This document shows, in pieces, positions 46,016 to 56,845 of a stretch of 64,000 nt of DNA. Made by a program: the position numbers and the translations under genes. The notes beneath the pieces were generated by a model, which made no database searches, was not told the origin of the DNA, and was given only the letters and a program-made list of their open reading frames with translations. Each line of letters begins with the position of its first letter. Within the stretch, counting starts at the first letter, position 1. The stretch is from Pleurodeles waltl (taxonomy: Eukaryota; Chordata; Amphibia; Caudata; Salamandridae), in contig NC_090439.1 in the NCBI RefSeq assembly GCF_031143425.1, positions 644,801,465 through 644,865,464 of the forward strand. The letters are read 5' to 3'.

Positions 46016-46859
46016 TGTGACTGAAAAAAAAAAGAAAAAAAAAAAAAAAAAGCTTACCTGTCCTTTGCTACTTCTGGGGCAAGTGTCCATGTGGATTGGA
46101 TATATTTTATGAAACACTGAATGGTTGAGATACATTGTGTGAAGTATTGTAAATTGTGGTATTTCAAATCTGACACTTTCTGAACAAATTTGCACATTTT
46201 AGGCCTTTCAGCACTGTTCTGTTTTAATGCCCTTTTTAGTGTTGAGATAGCACTTATATCCTGTGGCATAGCTATCAATTCTGCAACATTCTAGTACTTG
46301 GGAATTGAGACAGAAACTTCTTCCAGAAAACACTTGCTGCTCCGGACAGTCTCGTAAATGACAAACTGTCCTGTGCTTTTCCCAAATTGTTCCTGTAATA
46401 CATAAATACAAATCATCTGTTTTCAAATGTCACTTCCTTTTGCATCCACCCTGCAAAAACCCAATGAAATTAGTAAAATTACACGGAAGTGTGTTGGGTA
46501 CCCCATCAAATTATCAGGACAGAAAGTGTAGTTCCAGTTGACTCTGTGAGCACACGAGTTCCATACCTTCAGCATTAGAGAAATTAAATGTGAGACACCC
46601 ACCACCACCACACACCCCAGGTCTACCATTATTTGAGGGGTGAATTGTCCAAAATGTTGTTGGGCACAGGAGGGGGGGGGGGGGCGTGACTGGGGCTAGA
46701 GAGGACACAGCCTATATTAAAGTAAGCCATGTCATCAAGTAATTGTGAATTATGTACTAACAAATATTTACATATTTCTGTCTTCCATATCAAAACCAGA
46801 TCTGCAAGTCAGGAGGTTTAATTGTATGCAAAAGCACCCAAGGAGAAGAGTTGCTTTTT
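46016..46859 (-). other. Unassigned stretch between two minus LINE fragments
   Basis: It has a long A-rich run (46023-46050) and a run of 13 G (46672-46684). On the minus strand 46395-46057 has exon-like features (acceptor tgtattacag, donor CAG|GTAAGC) but its frame holds a stop and no known domain. See the separate finding. Confidence 0.35.
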
Positions 46860-46866
46860 CTGCCAA

Positions 46867-48195
46867 TCAGTTTGCAACCAGTTTTCCATAATCATCCACT
46901 TGTGTGAGGAAGTAATGGACCACTTGCACTGAGTCTCTTAACGTAGCCCCTGTGTTGTAAGTGTACATGGAATCTACATATGTAGTGCCCCCTACAGCTA
47001 TGTCCCAGTTAAACAGTTTTTGTAGCATTGCTTCCAGCAGGTTGATGACCACAGCTAACCAAAGAGGCAAAGGCCACCTTTGTCTGGTACAACATTCACG
47101 TTTACAGCTCTTAGAAATTACCTCACATACCATGTCCCTAGCTCTTGGCTTTGCATAAGTAACTTAATATTGCCAAACAATACTAAGTACCAAAGCCATC
47201 TAAGTGCATAATATATAAGAATGCCTAGTCAACAGTGTGAAATTCCTTCTCTAAAGCCACAGAGGCCAGAGCATATTCCTTCTCCTATCAAGTCACACTG
47301 CATTTGTATCTGCTGCCTAAAATGTAGTATTGGGTTCCCTTGAAATGTAGACATTTTGATCTGGATGTATCTATTTACAGATCATTGCATTTAGAAGACG
47401 TCACATTGGTCTTTCTATATATTTTGTTGTCTGGTCAAAGTGATCTGTTGGACCAATAATCTTTACCTAGTAGAGGTAATGCCACTATCAGTGTCCCTTT
47501 TATAAAGCCTGGCAAAACACCTTTCTCCAAAGTCTTAGTGTATACTTCTGGGATCTTAGCAAGGAAACCTCTCCTAGACGTCGATAAACCTCTACTAAAA
47601 AGTCCATCTGTATCTGCAGTATTCTCTGGTTTTATTTCCTTGATGGAGACCAACAGTTCCTTGCTCATAAAGAGAGCTTCAGAAATTTCACGTTGCTCCA
47701 TGGAAAGGTGTGGAATACCAGACTCTTTTAACTATTAATTATATCTTTGTTGGGCCATATCTCTGTGTTGAGTAGTTCTGCGGATGATTTTAGTACCTCA
47801 TTGAGACAACTTTACCCTGACTGTCTAATGTTTTAGTAACCAAGCCAGCATCCTTCCAGATTAGTCTCCCTCTTCATGGAATTTCTACTTTTGTGAAGTA
47901 TAGTTGAAATAGTGAATCTTGTTCAAAACCAAATATACTTCTCTCTTTTTATGAGCAGTCTTAGTGGCATATTCATAGAATTGCTGTAATCCCATCTCTA
48001 GCTTCTCAACCTCATTGTGTAGTCGAGTTTTCATTATCTAGTTGCAAAAGAACCTTCCAGACTTTAAGTATGCAAAGAATTCTTTAGTTTTCCATTCCTC
48101 TGCCCTTGTTACTGCTGAACTCAAGTTGGATATTATATCATCTTTAATGGCTGATAGAAGCTCCACATGAGACCCTCCATCCTGTAGCACTATTG
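46867..48195 (-). pseudogene. L1/Tx1 ORF2 fragment, minus copy A
   Basis: From high to low: the linker region 'EVEKLEMGLQQFYEYATKT' (about 48020-47965) and 'GRMLAWLLKH' (about 47850), then 47701-47435: 'MEQREISEALFMSKELLVSI', 'AKIPEVYTKTLEKGVLPGF', 'GTLIVALPLLGKDYW'; then 47133-46867: 'CCTRQRWPLPLWLAVVINLL', and 'YVDSMYTYNTG' where the catalytic YADD is now YVDS (46982-46971), and 'KLVANWQKKQLFSLG'. All are ordered blocks of L1/Tx1 ORF2. The catalytic change and many stops make it dead. It overlaps in domain content with copy B, so they are two insertions. Confidence 0.8.
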
Positions 48196-49543
48196 TAAGT
48201 TGCCGAGTATGGCTACAAGGGGGGCATGGCCAAGCGGCGATGGATTGGGGAGCTGCAATCCGGGGCTCGTGCTGACACCTTTCATCCAGCACCAACTTGA
48301 TGCAAATAAAAGACATGGAGGTTGGGGAGCGGAGTCACTAAAGACAAATCACAGCATCCTGTTCTTTCTTAGTGATATTCCCCGGATTGGCTGTCTTCTG
48401 AGGAGCGGGAGACTTTTCAGTCCAATTTCCTCAATGCGAACCTCATGGAAGACAAGATGGCAACGTGGAGTATGGACCCCGGCCAGCACCCATACTTACA
48501 TGAACCACCCATTGGCCCTGGTAGCCAGAGAGGCATGGGCTAGCTCCTGAATGCAGCGCCAACAAGCAGTGTGAAACTGCTGGAGTCTTGGGAGGCCGCT
48601 GTGCTGGGTGTGTGCAGCGAGAGGGAGCAGAGATGCATGAGGAGCTGCGGCACACAAAGTGCCTCAGGGAGTGTCCCTCCCTACAGCTGACCTTGGGATT
48701 TGGGGGGCAATCGCCCCTACTGCTTTGAGGCCTAGGATGAGTTGCTGCAGCGATAGACCCGCTAGAGTGAGAGAATAGCCGTCAGAACTCACAGAACGCC
48801 CTTGGAGACAGGGGAGGCTCGCGGAGGAGACCTTTCATGCACATCACTGACTCTAATAATAGGGCTAATTTGAAGTGGGGGTAGCATTTACCTTGATTGC
48901 CACGGCTCGCCCTGGCACGGGGTACTTGCGGTGAAATCCCAAGAGGATTTGGCCCATATTGATAGTGTGGATTGTGGTTCTGGGAGAGGCCCCACCTCCT
49001 GGCAGCGTCCAGGACTAGTGATTCCCCTGGGCACTGGACCAGATGGCCTTGGCTGATTGTCCCTGGAGACCTACGCCCAGAGTTGGTGATCGAGGCTATC
49101 ACGCTGCTTTCGGCCTCCCACGTGGGAGGGTGCACCACGGCATGAATACTTGTGAAAGAAGGCAGTGGAGGCGAACTGGAGACCAGCTGCTGACTGTGGT
49201 AGGGGTGTGATTGTGACTGTTCCTCCCCATGGAAAACTAAGGCCCCTTAAAACATCGAACTTGGAGTGCCAGGTCTGAGTGGGGACAGCTGCAGTCACGT
49301 GAGAGGGAGAGGTGGATGAAACTGGTGAGGAAATGTCAGAGGCCTGCAGAAGGAACTGGGGTGGCACCGACTACCCTGTGTGAGCCGGAAAAGAAGATAC
49401 TGCCTTCACGCCCTATGCTGCAGAGGCTATGCCAGGAGCCCACTGGGACTACCCTTTGAGGACATTTTGGTTACATCCGCAAATAGCCTTTGTGGGGACA
49501 TCCCTGGCACAAAGGCTGAACTGGGTGGATTAAGGGGAGGCCC

Positions 49544-50430
49544 TTGACTAACGGGCAGGATGGAAAAGACAGCAAAAAGAAGGACCATGTTACCTCTGAT
49601 TTATCATCCACCAGCACAGCAATGACAATCACAAGTGATGATTTGCCCTCCTGCCCTAGAGAAACCACGGAGGGCCCCTCTTTACAAGACATACTCCAAG
49701 CTATCATGACTGCCCAGGAGGCACTTGAAACTTAAATTGGCACACTAGATGCGGAATTTGACATTCTCAAGGATGATCACCAATGCTTAGCAGAAAGAGT
49801 TACAACCGCTGAGAGGACGATCATGGAGCTTACATGATGACCCTTGACTAACGCCTCGTTAAAAGCGAAGGAAAGGTCCGAGTACTGGAGTTAAGAGCAG
49901 AAGATGGGGAAAGCAGGTCTAGGAGAAACAATATCCGTGTTCTGGGTATGCTGGAGAGGATCGATGGAACGAACATGTTATCCTACTTGGAGAAGTGGCT
50001 GAGAGAAGAGGTGACACTGACTAGTCTGTCCCCCTTCTAAGCCTTAGAGCGAACACACAGGGATCTGGCACGCCCACCACCACCTGGAACTCCCTGAGGC
50101 CGATAATTGCTAAACTCCTACATTACAGGGACAGAGATCATATCTTAGCTCAAGCCAGGATTAAGGATTTACTTACAATAGAAAACAGTAAGATCATGAT
50201 ATTCACAGATTTCAGAAGGGAGGTCCAAAAGCAGCGGGCAATGCTTTTGGACACTAATAAATGCCTCCGACAGATGGAAATCCCCTTATGCCATGTTGTT
50301 CCCTGCTAAACCTCGAATCCAGACCCCCAACGGAGTGCAGTTTTTTAGAACACCACAAGCCATGTGGAACTGGATTAGCAAGCAGCCCCAGGCGGGCTCT
50401 GGATAGAATCCATGGCGGTGGCCTTGAAGC
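49544..50430 (+). pseudogene. L1/Tx1 ORF1 protein, copy 2
   Basis: N-terminal low-complexity part 'MTNGQDGKDSKKKDHVTSDL' with 'SLQDILQAIMTAQEALET' (49670-49732), a stop, then the coiled coil 'IGTLDAEFDILKDDHQCLAE' (about 49736-49795) and 'RVLELRAEDGESRSRRNNI' leading into the RRM core 'RVLGMLERIDGTNMLSYLE' (49935-50000), 'ALERTHRDLARPPPPGTP' (about 50043-50096), 'IMIFTDFRREVQKQRAMLLD' (about 50190-50255), and the C-terminal 'TPNGVQFF'-like end near 50320-50345. A coiled coil, RRM and C-terminal domain in this order are diagnostic. Several stops; not functional. Confidence 0.8.
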
Positions 50431-51059
50431 AGTCGGAGTAAACTCAGCAAACATCGTAGCTCCTCCAGAGGGCGATAGAGGTGGCAGTGGCGATGAGTAG
50501 CGGGGGAGTGAGCCCGACCTGTGATGATGTGGATGACATGGACAGTAAGTCGGACTCTGCGAGTGATTCAGAGGCTCTCACGGACTCTGATGCTCCGATG
50601 CCTGTGGTGATACCTAGCACGATTGATGAGATGGGCATAGCGATGTACACATGTTTTTTTACTCGGGTGGGGCGTTAATGATTAGGGTCTGAACAAAATG
50701 TTATTGTGGCCGAATATGGAGACCTATGGGTCGCCATGGAGAGTTACCAGCAAAATTAGGGAGGGGAGAGTTTTGGTGGGGTAACATAGAGGGCCACACC
50801 CCTACTTGTTTGTTTGCATGGGTATTCCTGTGCGCCTTGAAAACCAGAATGGAAGTTTGGATGGGGAGACGTTGCCTGCTTGTCCTGGGGGATGTGGGAG
50901 TTGGGGTGTTACTTGTTTGTTGTTTGCAGGGTACCTTACTTGGGGAATACAGCTGATGCCTCTTGTCCTGGAAAGATATGTCTGTTAGAGTGGGTTAGGA
51001 AACCATGAGAGCTGGAGATGGACTTGGTTACTATTACAGAGTGCGATACTTATAAATTC

Positions 51060-52700
51060 ATGACTTGGAACATAAGGGGCATGCATAATATGTCTAAACA
51101 ACACAAGATTTTCTCTTATCTGAATAGGAGGGAAGTCCAATTAGCATTTCTTGAATAGACGCACTTAGCGGCTAGAGAAGGGGTCGCTCTCCAACGGAGG
51201 TGGAAGGGGCAGGCATATTATACCAAGTACTCAGTATTCACCCGCGGTATAGTAATTTGGATTAGACCCGGCATTCCCTTTCAACACACAGGAGATTTGG
51301 TTGACCCAAAGGCGACTGAATGGAAGCGACATAACATTTATAAATATATATGCGACGAATTTGGATCAGAGGGTGTTCTTTGCTACACTGGCCACAGTTT
51401 TGGCCCCCTGTTTAGTAGGCACAGTAATGATGGGAGGGGATTTTAAATGTGTTTCTGGCACTGGGCTAGATAGATTTCATCTACCATTGGCTGTTTCTCC
51501 AGTAGCTAGTATTGCCTGCATGTTTGTGGATTGGCAGGCGGAGTGTGCCCTGGTTGACTCCTGGAGGAGGTTACATCCACAGGAGAGGGATTAGCCCTAC
51601 TTTTCAGCCCTCCATGTACGTCTGGATGCCTTTTTATGCACCCTTCCTCTACATGGAGCTATCCGTTCGATGGAATATGTGTCAAGCACATTATCAGACC
51701 ATGACCCACTACTTCTGACTTTGGTATGGGAGACGGGAAAGCCTCAGATACCGACTTGGACACTGACGCCAGAATCTTTAGACGACTCTGCATTCCGGGA
51801 GACTATACGGGAAGCCATACATAGATATGTTTCAGAAAATGGGGGTACTGCTTCTGATCCGCAAATTGAATGGGATGCCCTCAAAGTCATCAACAAGGGA
51901 AGGTGTATCTCTGAGGCGGTGGAGGTGGAATGTCCTGTACTGGCAGAGGTTACAGCAGATGAAGAGGCACTGGGCAGGGGAGAGCTGCCGGGTCATCCAG
52001 AGACTCAATTGGAGGTCTTGGAGGTAAAAGAAAACATAGCAGAGCAAGTAGAGCCCCTCAGGAGCTTTGACTATAGGAATTATATGATTAAGGCATATGC
52101 AGAAGGAGACCGTACTGGCACACTACTGGCATGGCTGACAAATCCCACTAAGAGGGTTTCGGCAATCCTAGAAATTGAAACGGACACAGGACAACTGTTC
52201 TTCAACCAAGCAGACATTGATAGGGATTTTTGGGACTATTACTCTACACTTTACACTAGTCTGTCCCATGATTCTGTTGCAGATATGAAGGAGTTTTTAG
52301 GACTCATAGCTCTAACGACACTAGCCCTGACCGACACAGCAGCTTTTTCTTTTGTCAAAGACATAACACTGCTGGATGTCGAAGCGGCAATTAAAGCAAT
52401 GGCAGGGGGTAAAACAATAGGCACTGACTGTCTCCCGATAGAATTTTATGCTACTTATGTGGAAGAACTCTACCCCTAAATTAGTTGACCTATTCAGTGC
52501 CTCTAAAGACAAGGGAACGTTTCCAGTGTCCACCTGTGAGGCTCTGATGGTTCTCCTATTGAAGCCAGAGAAACTGGTGCAGGATAAACGGGCCTATCAC
52601 CCCCTTTATCGATATTGAAAACTGACTACAAAGTCCTTGGCAGGATCCTCGCTACCAGACTTCTTCCCCACATGTCCACCCTTATCAGGTGGGTTTCATC
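51060..52700 (+). pseudogene. L1/Tx1 ORF2, endonuclease and RT start, copy 2
   Basis: The endonuclease starts MTWNIRGM (51060) with the conserved N-terminal Asn, then 'FLE*THLAAREG' (the catalytic ETHL region with a stop before it), 'AYYTKYSVFTRGIVIWIR', and fragments to about 51750. The linker and RT start are in the longest frame, 51670-52479: 'EYVSSTLSDHDPLLLTL' (the conserved SDH of the nuclease), 'DRTGTLLAWLTNP', 'LDVEAAIKAMAGGKTIGTD', 'CLPIEFYATYVEELYP'. The next block, 'KTDYKVLGRILATRLLPHMS', ends at the repeat junction near 52700. The YADD region is missing. Confidence 0.85.
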
Positions 52701-52704
52701 TCCG

Positions 52705-55370
52705 CTATTAACCCCTTCGCTGCCAGGCCTTTTCCCCTCAGGTGCCAAGCTTTTTTATTTGGGCTATTTGGGCCAGTTCGCACTTAGGCCCTCATAACGT
52801 TTTGTCCACATAAGCTACCCTTGCCAAATTTGGTTCTCTTTTCCAACATCTTAGGGATTCTAGAGGTACCCAGAGTTTGTGGGCTCTCTGGAGGAGACCA
52901 AGAAATTAGCCAAAATAGAGCGAAAATTTTGTTTAAAAAAAAAAAAAGGGAAAAAAGGTCTGCAGAAGAAAGCTTGTGGTTTTTTCAATGAAAATGGAAT
53001 CAACAAAGGGTTTGCGGTGCTAAAATCACCAGCTTTCAGGAACAGACAGACTTTAATCAGAAAACCACATTTCTCAACACAATTTTGGCATTTTACCGGG
53101 ATATACCCCATTTTTACTATTTGTTTGTGCTTTTAGCTTCCTTCCACTTAATGACAGTAATGTGTGGGAAACCAGTGCTGGATTCTGGACAGCTAAACAT
53201 TTCTAAAAAGTAGACAAAATTCCAGATTCAGCAAGGGGTCATTTGTGTAGATTCTACAAGCTTTTCCTACAGAAAATAACAGCTGAAATAAAACAATATT
53301 GAAATTGGGGTGAAAAAACAGCTATTTTACGCCACTTTTTATTCTGTAACTTTTTCATGCGATGTCAGATTTTCAAAAGTAGTATATCATTACGTCTGCT
53401 GGACTCGTGTGGTTACGGGAATATAGTGCTTGTAGGTTCATCAAGAACCCTATGTACCCAGATCCAATAAAGGTGCTGCACCTTGTAATTTGTTTTCATT
53501 CTATACTAGGTATACAGCAATTCATTTGGTGAAATATAAAGAGTGAAAAGTTGATATCAAGGAAAAGTTTGTATTTCCAAAACGGGCACAATATAAGGTA
53601 TTGAGAAGTAGTGGTTATTTGCACATCTCTAAATCCTGGGGTCCCCATACTAGCATGTGAATTACAGAGCATTTCTCAAACAGACGTCTTTTTTTACACA
53701 CTGCCTTACATTTGGAAGGAACAAATGTAGAGGAAGACAAGGGGCAATAGCACTTGTTCTGCCATTCTGTGTTCCCCAAAGTCTCCTGATAAAAATGATA
53801 CCTTACTTGTGTGAGTAGGCCTAATTCACGTGACAGGAAACGCAACATGGGCACATCACATTTTCACATTGAAATCGGACGTGTTTTTGGGAAAGTGCCT
53901 AGCTATGGCTTTTGGCCTCTATCTCAGCCGGCATCTAGGGAAACCTACCAAACCTGTGCATTTTTCAAAACTAGACACCTAGGGTAATCCAGGATGGGGT
54001 GTCTTGTGGGGCTCTCACCAGGTTCTGTTACCCAGAATCCTTTACAGACCGCAATATTTGGCAAAAGAAACACTTTTTCCTTACATTTCGTTGTTAGAAA
54101 GTTCTGGAATCTGAGAGGAGTCACAAATGTCCTTCCACTCCGGTATTCCACCTAATCTCCCAATAAAAATGGTATCTCACTTGTGTGGGTAGGCCTAGTG
54201 CCCGCAACAGGAAATGCCCCAAAACACAACGTGGACACATCACATTTTCCCAATGAAAACTGACCTATTTTTGCAAAGTGCCTAGCTGTAGATTTTGGCC
54301 TCTAGCTCCGCCGGCACCTAGGAAAACCTAGCAAACCTGGACATTTCTGAAAACTAGACACCTAGGGGAACCCAGGATAGGGTAACTTGTGGTGCTCTCA
54401 CTAGGTTATCTTACCCAGAATCCTTAGTAAACCTCAGAATTTGGAGAGAAAAAAACACTTTTTCCTCACGTTTCGGTGCTGCAAAGTCCTGGAATCTGAG
54501 GGGAGCCCCAGGTCTCCTGATTAAAAATGGTAACTCACTTGTGTGAATAGGCCTAGTGCCTGCGAAAGGACATGCCCCAAAACACTACGTGGACACATCA
54601 AAATTATCAAAACAAAACTACCTTTTTTTGCGGGGGAACCTGCGTTTTTGGTCCTGGGCTCAGCAGCCATCTAGGGAAACCTACCAAACCCAAACATTTC
54701 TGAAAACTAGAAACCCACTGGAGTTCAGGGAGGTGTGACTTGTGTGGATCCCCCAGTGTTTTCTTACCCAGAATCCCCAGTAAACCTCAAATTTAGCTAA
54801 GAAATCAAATTGTTCCCACATTCCCATGTGGGATCAACCGCACCAGCACAAATTTCCTACCACGCAGCATTCCTCTCAGTATCCCGGTAAAGATTATGCC
54901 TCACTTGTGTAGGTGGGCCAAGTGCCTGTGAAAGGGAAGAGCCAAAAACATGTCAGAAATGAGGAGGAACCAAAGCTGGTCCAAAAGGTCAGTTTGAAAA
55001 AAAAGTTTTTAGGCTGACAAGTGGGGAAGTATTTTTATCGGTATAGATGCAACAATGCTGGGTGGTAGGAATTTTGTGGATTCCTGCAGATTCCGGAAGG
55101 TTCCATCACAAAAATGTGTGATTTCAAGGAAAGTTTGAGGTTTGCATGGCATTATGGGTAAGAAAATGGCACAGGTGCATGTGAAGCACTCCACCCTGGA
55201 CTCACCCAGATGTTTAGTTTTCAGATGTGTCTAGGTCTTGTGGATTTTCCTACATGGCAGCGTCCCAGAGTCCAAAAAGAAGAAGCCCTCCCCATTCCAA
55301 GTGGGGTGATTTTGAGAGTTAGACAAGCTCTCATGGCCCAAATGTGAAACCAAAACCCAAAATAATCAGA
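52705..55370 (+). repeat. Newt-type long repeat with four ~366-bp tandem units
   Basis: The block starts TTAACCCCTTCGCTGCCAGG (52708) and I recall it as a common newt repeat. A single-copy lead (52708-53700) is followed by tandem units marked by 'cacttgtgtgggtaggccta', found at about 53805, 54179, 54537 and 54903 (spacings 374, 358 and 366 bases). Each unit also carries 'gtggacacatcacatttt', 'tttggcctctagctc.gccgg', 'aaacctaccaaacctg', 'gttacccagaatcctt' and 'gttctggaatctgag'. The last unit is degraded. It has no transposase; frames here are repeat shadows. It interrupts LINE copy 2. Confidence 0.8.
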
Positions 55371-55379
55371 TGTCCTCTT

Positions 55380-56166
55380 GCTTGCTCTGGGATAAGATGT
55401 TTTATTGTGTGGGGGAGAGCTACAAGACTGTTACCCCCTTTTGGGGTAGGGGCATAACCATGCCCCTAATAGTGGTTGGTAGCCACCACCCCACTATTCT
55501 TTATGTAACTCCTTGGCATCTAGTAGGCTTTCCTCCCCCCCCTCCCCCCAGGAGTGAATTGGAGGTAATTGCCCCATCTGCCCACCGGTGGGCAGAACAA
55601 CTTTGTTCCCATTTATTTGGGGTGGGGTTATGGCCATACCCCAATCCTCTTTTTTTTGGAAAAAAAAAAATATTCCCTGGTCTCTGGTGGGCTTTCTGCC
55701 CCCCTTGGGGGAAGGTGAGCATTACAAAAAATGGCTCAGAATAAATTTGTCCCCCAGGGGAGCGACCCTTACCTTGCGTGAAATTGGCGGGAAAACAATC
55801 CCTGGTGTCTAGTGGTTTCTGCCCTTCTTGGGGGCAGATTGGCCTAAAAAAAAAAATAGCCCATTCTGCCCCAAGGGGGGCAGAAATTGCTTAAAATATA
55901 ATTAGCCCCTAGAAGAGCGACCCTTGCCTAAGTGGTTTCTGCCCCTATGGGGCCGCTCCCCTTATCAATATAAACAACAAAAAATAAAGTCGCCGGTGTC
56001 CAGTGGTTTCTGTCCCTCCCACCCCCAGGGGCAGATTGGCCTAATTAATATAGGCCGATCTGCCCCCAGGGGGGGGGGACGAAAAGGCATAATAATAAAA
56101 TTGCCTCCTGGGGAGCGACCCTTGCCTAAGTGGTTGCTCCTCTTATAAACATTTTAAAAAAAAAAC
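55380..56166 (+). repeat. Tandem hairpin-rich units ('ggtttctgcccc' family)
   Basis: Repeated blocks 'ccctggtgtctagtggttt', 'ctgccc', 'gggggcagattggcctaa', 'tctgccccaagggggcagaa' and 'gagcgacccttgcctaagtg' recur at 55675, 55799 and 55991 and at 55758, 55914 and 56111, so spacing is about 125-200 bases. 'ctgccccaaggggggcag' and 'gggggcag...ctgcccc' can form strong hairpins. It adjoins the 366-bp tandem block and together they fill the gap in LINE copy 2. Confidence 0.75.
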
Positions 56167-56169
56167 ATC

Positions 56170-56650
56170 CCTGTGTCTGATTGCTTCTTCACCCCCCTAT
56201 TAAAGATGGTTGCCTACCACGATCACTTAATTATTTTGGGGTCCTGCCAAAATGGACCCCAGAGCTGTATTCAAAAGACTGCAATCCTTTATAGTGGCCT
56301 TCTGGTCTGGATCCAGCCACAGGAACATAGCTTTGCACAACCGAAAGAGATCAAGTGACGGCGGAGGTCTAGCAGTACAGCATTTTGAAAATTATCACTT
56401 GGCTGCACAGCTTCAGTGGGTGTCGAGCAGACTGATGCCTAGGCGCGCACTAGCCACTAGGGTGGCGGCCACCCTCACATTATGTTGTGCGATACTGAGG
56501 CTGCGGTACCCAAGTAACGGGGAGTGACTTGTTTGTATAGCAGCTGGAGCTGTAATATTGCTTGAAATAGTTCATCGAATTGTATTGCATGACGAAGGAT
56601 GCTATCTGCTTGTTGTATAAAAACCTCAATAAAATCTGTTTAAACAAAAA
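56170..56650 (+). pseudogene. L1/Tx1 ORF2 C-terminus and 3' UTR, copy 2
   Basis: Reads 'LQSFIVAFWSGSSHRNIALH', 'NRKRSSDGGGLAVQHFENYH', 'LAAQLQWVSSR' (56277-56430), matching the region after the RT thumb in Tx1-type L1 ORF2, where the pattern is a basic segment, then GG.A.P/V.F..Y..AAQL. It ends with a stop at 56525, a short 3' UTR, AATAAA at 56628-56633 and an A-rich tail near 56650. Same orientation as the ORF1 and ORF2 5' parts upstream, so it is most likely the same insertion. Confidence 0.78.
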
Positions 56651-56845
56651 AGTAGGGATACAAGCTCTGTAGCCATCACATTTATAGAGGAAAAAGAAAT
56701 CTTCTATATTTACTATCCAGCTCCACCAAATATGTCACCAGCTACTAAGTACTCCAGTCTGCTATGGAATTTGTGCAAGCTGAATTAAAAAGGAACATCC
56801 TATCCTGTAGATGCTTTTATCACCTATATGTACCAAAATCATTGT
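56651..56845. other. No gene seen
   Basis: AT-rich spacer between LINE copy 2 and the next repeat. Confidence 0.4.

Larger units (their letters stand above)
48215..56650 (+). mobile_element. L1/Tx1-type LINE, copy 2, with its middle replaced by newt repeats
   Basis: Starts 'gggggcatggccaagcggcg' (48218), typical of the GC-rich 5' end of Tx1-type L1. A 1.3-kb 5' UTR is followed by ORF1 (49544-50430), ORF2 (from 51060), a 3.5-kb foreign repeat block (about 52705-56166), the last part of ORF2 (56170-56520) and a 3' UTR with AATAAA at 56628-56633 and an A-rich end. The RT core between 'KVLGRILATRLLPH' and the C-terminal region is absent, so insertion came with a deletion. Head-to-head with the minus copy A. 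Confidence 0.82.

Noticed and set aside
46672..46684. Run of 13 G as possible G-quadruplex
   Set aside because: A single homopolymer run in repeat-rich DNA; nothing ties it to a function.
53805..54960. CRISPR-like regular spacing
   Set aside because: Units of ~366 bases are diverged tandem repeats in eukaryotic DNA, not short direct repeats with spacers.
52860..55194. Several 60-85 codon frames in the newt repeat
   Set aside because: They recur with the tandem repeat units and show no protein motif; annotation as genes would be an artefact of repeats.
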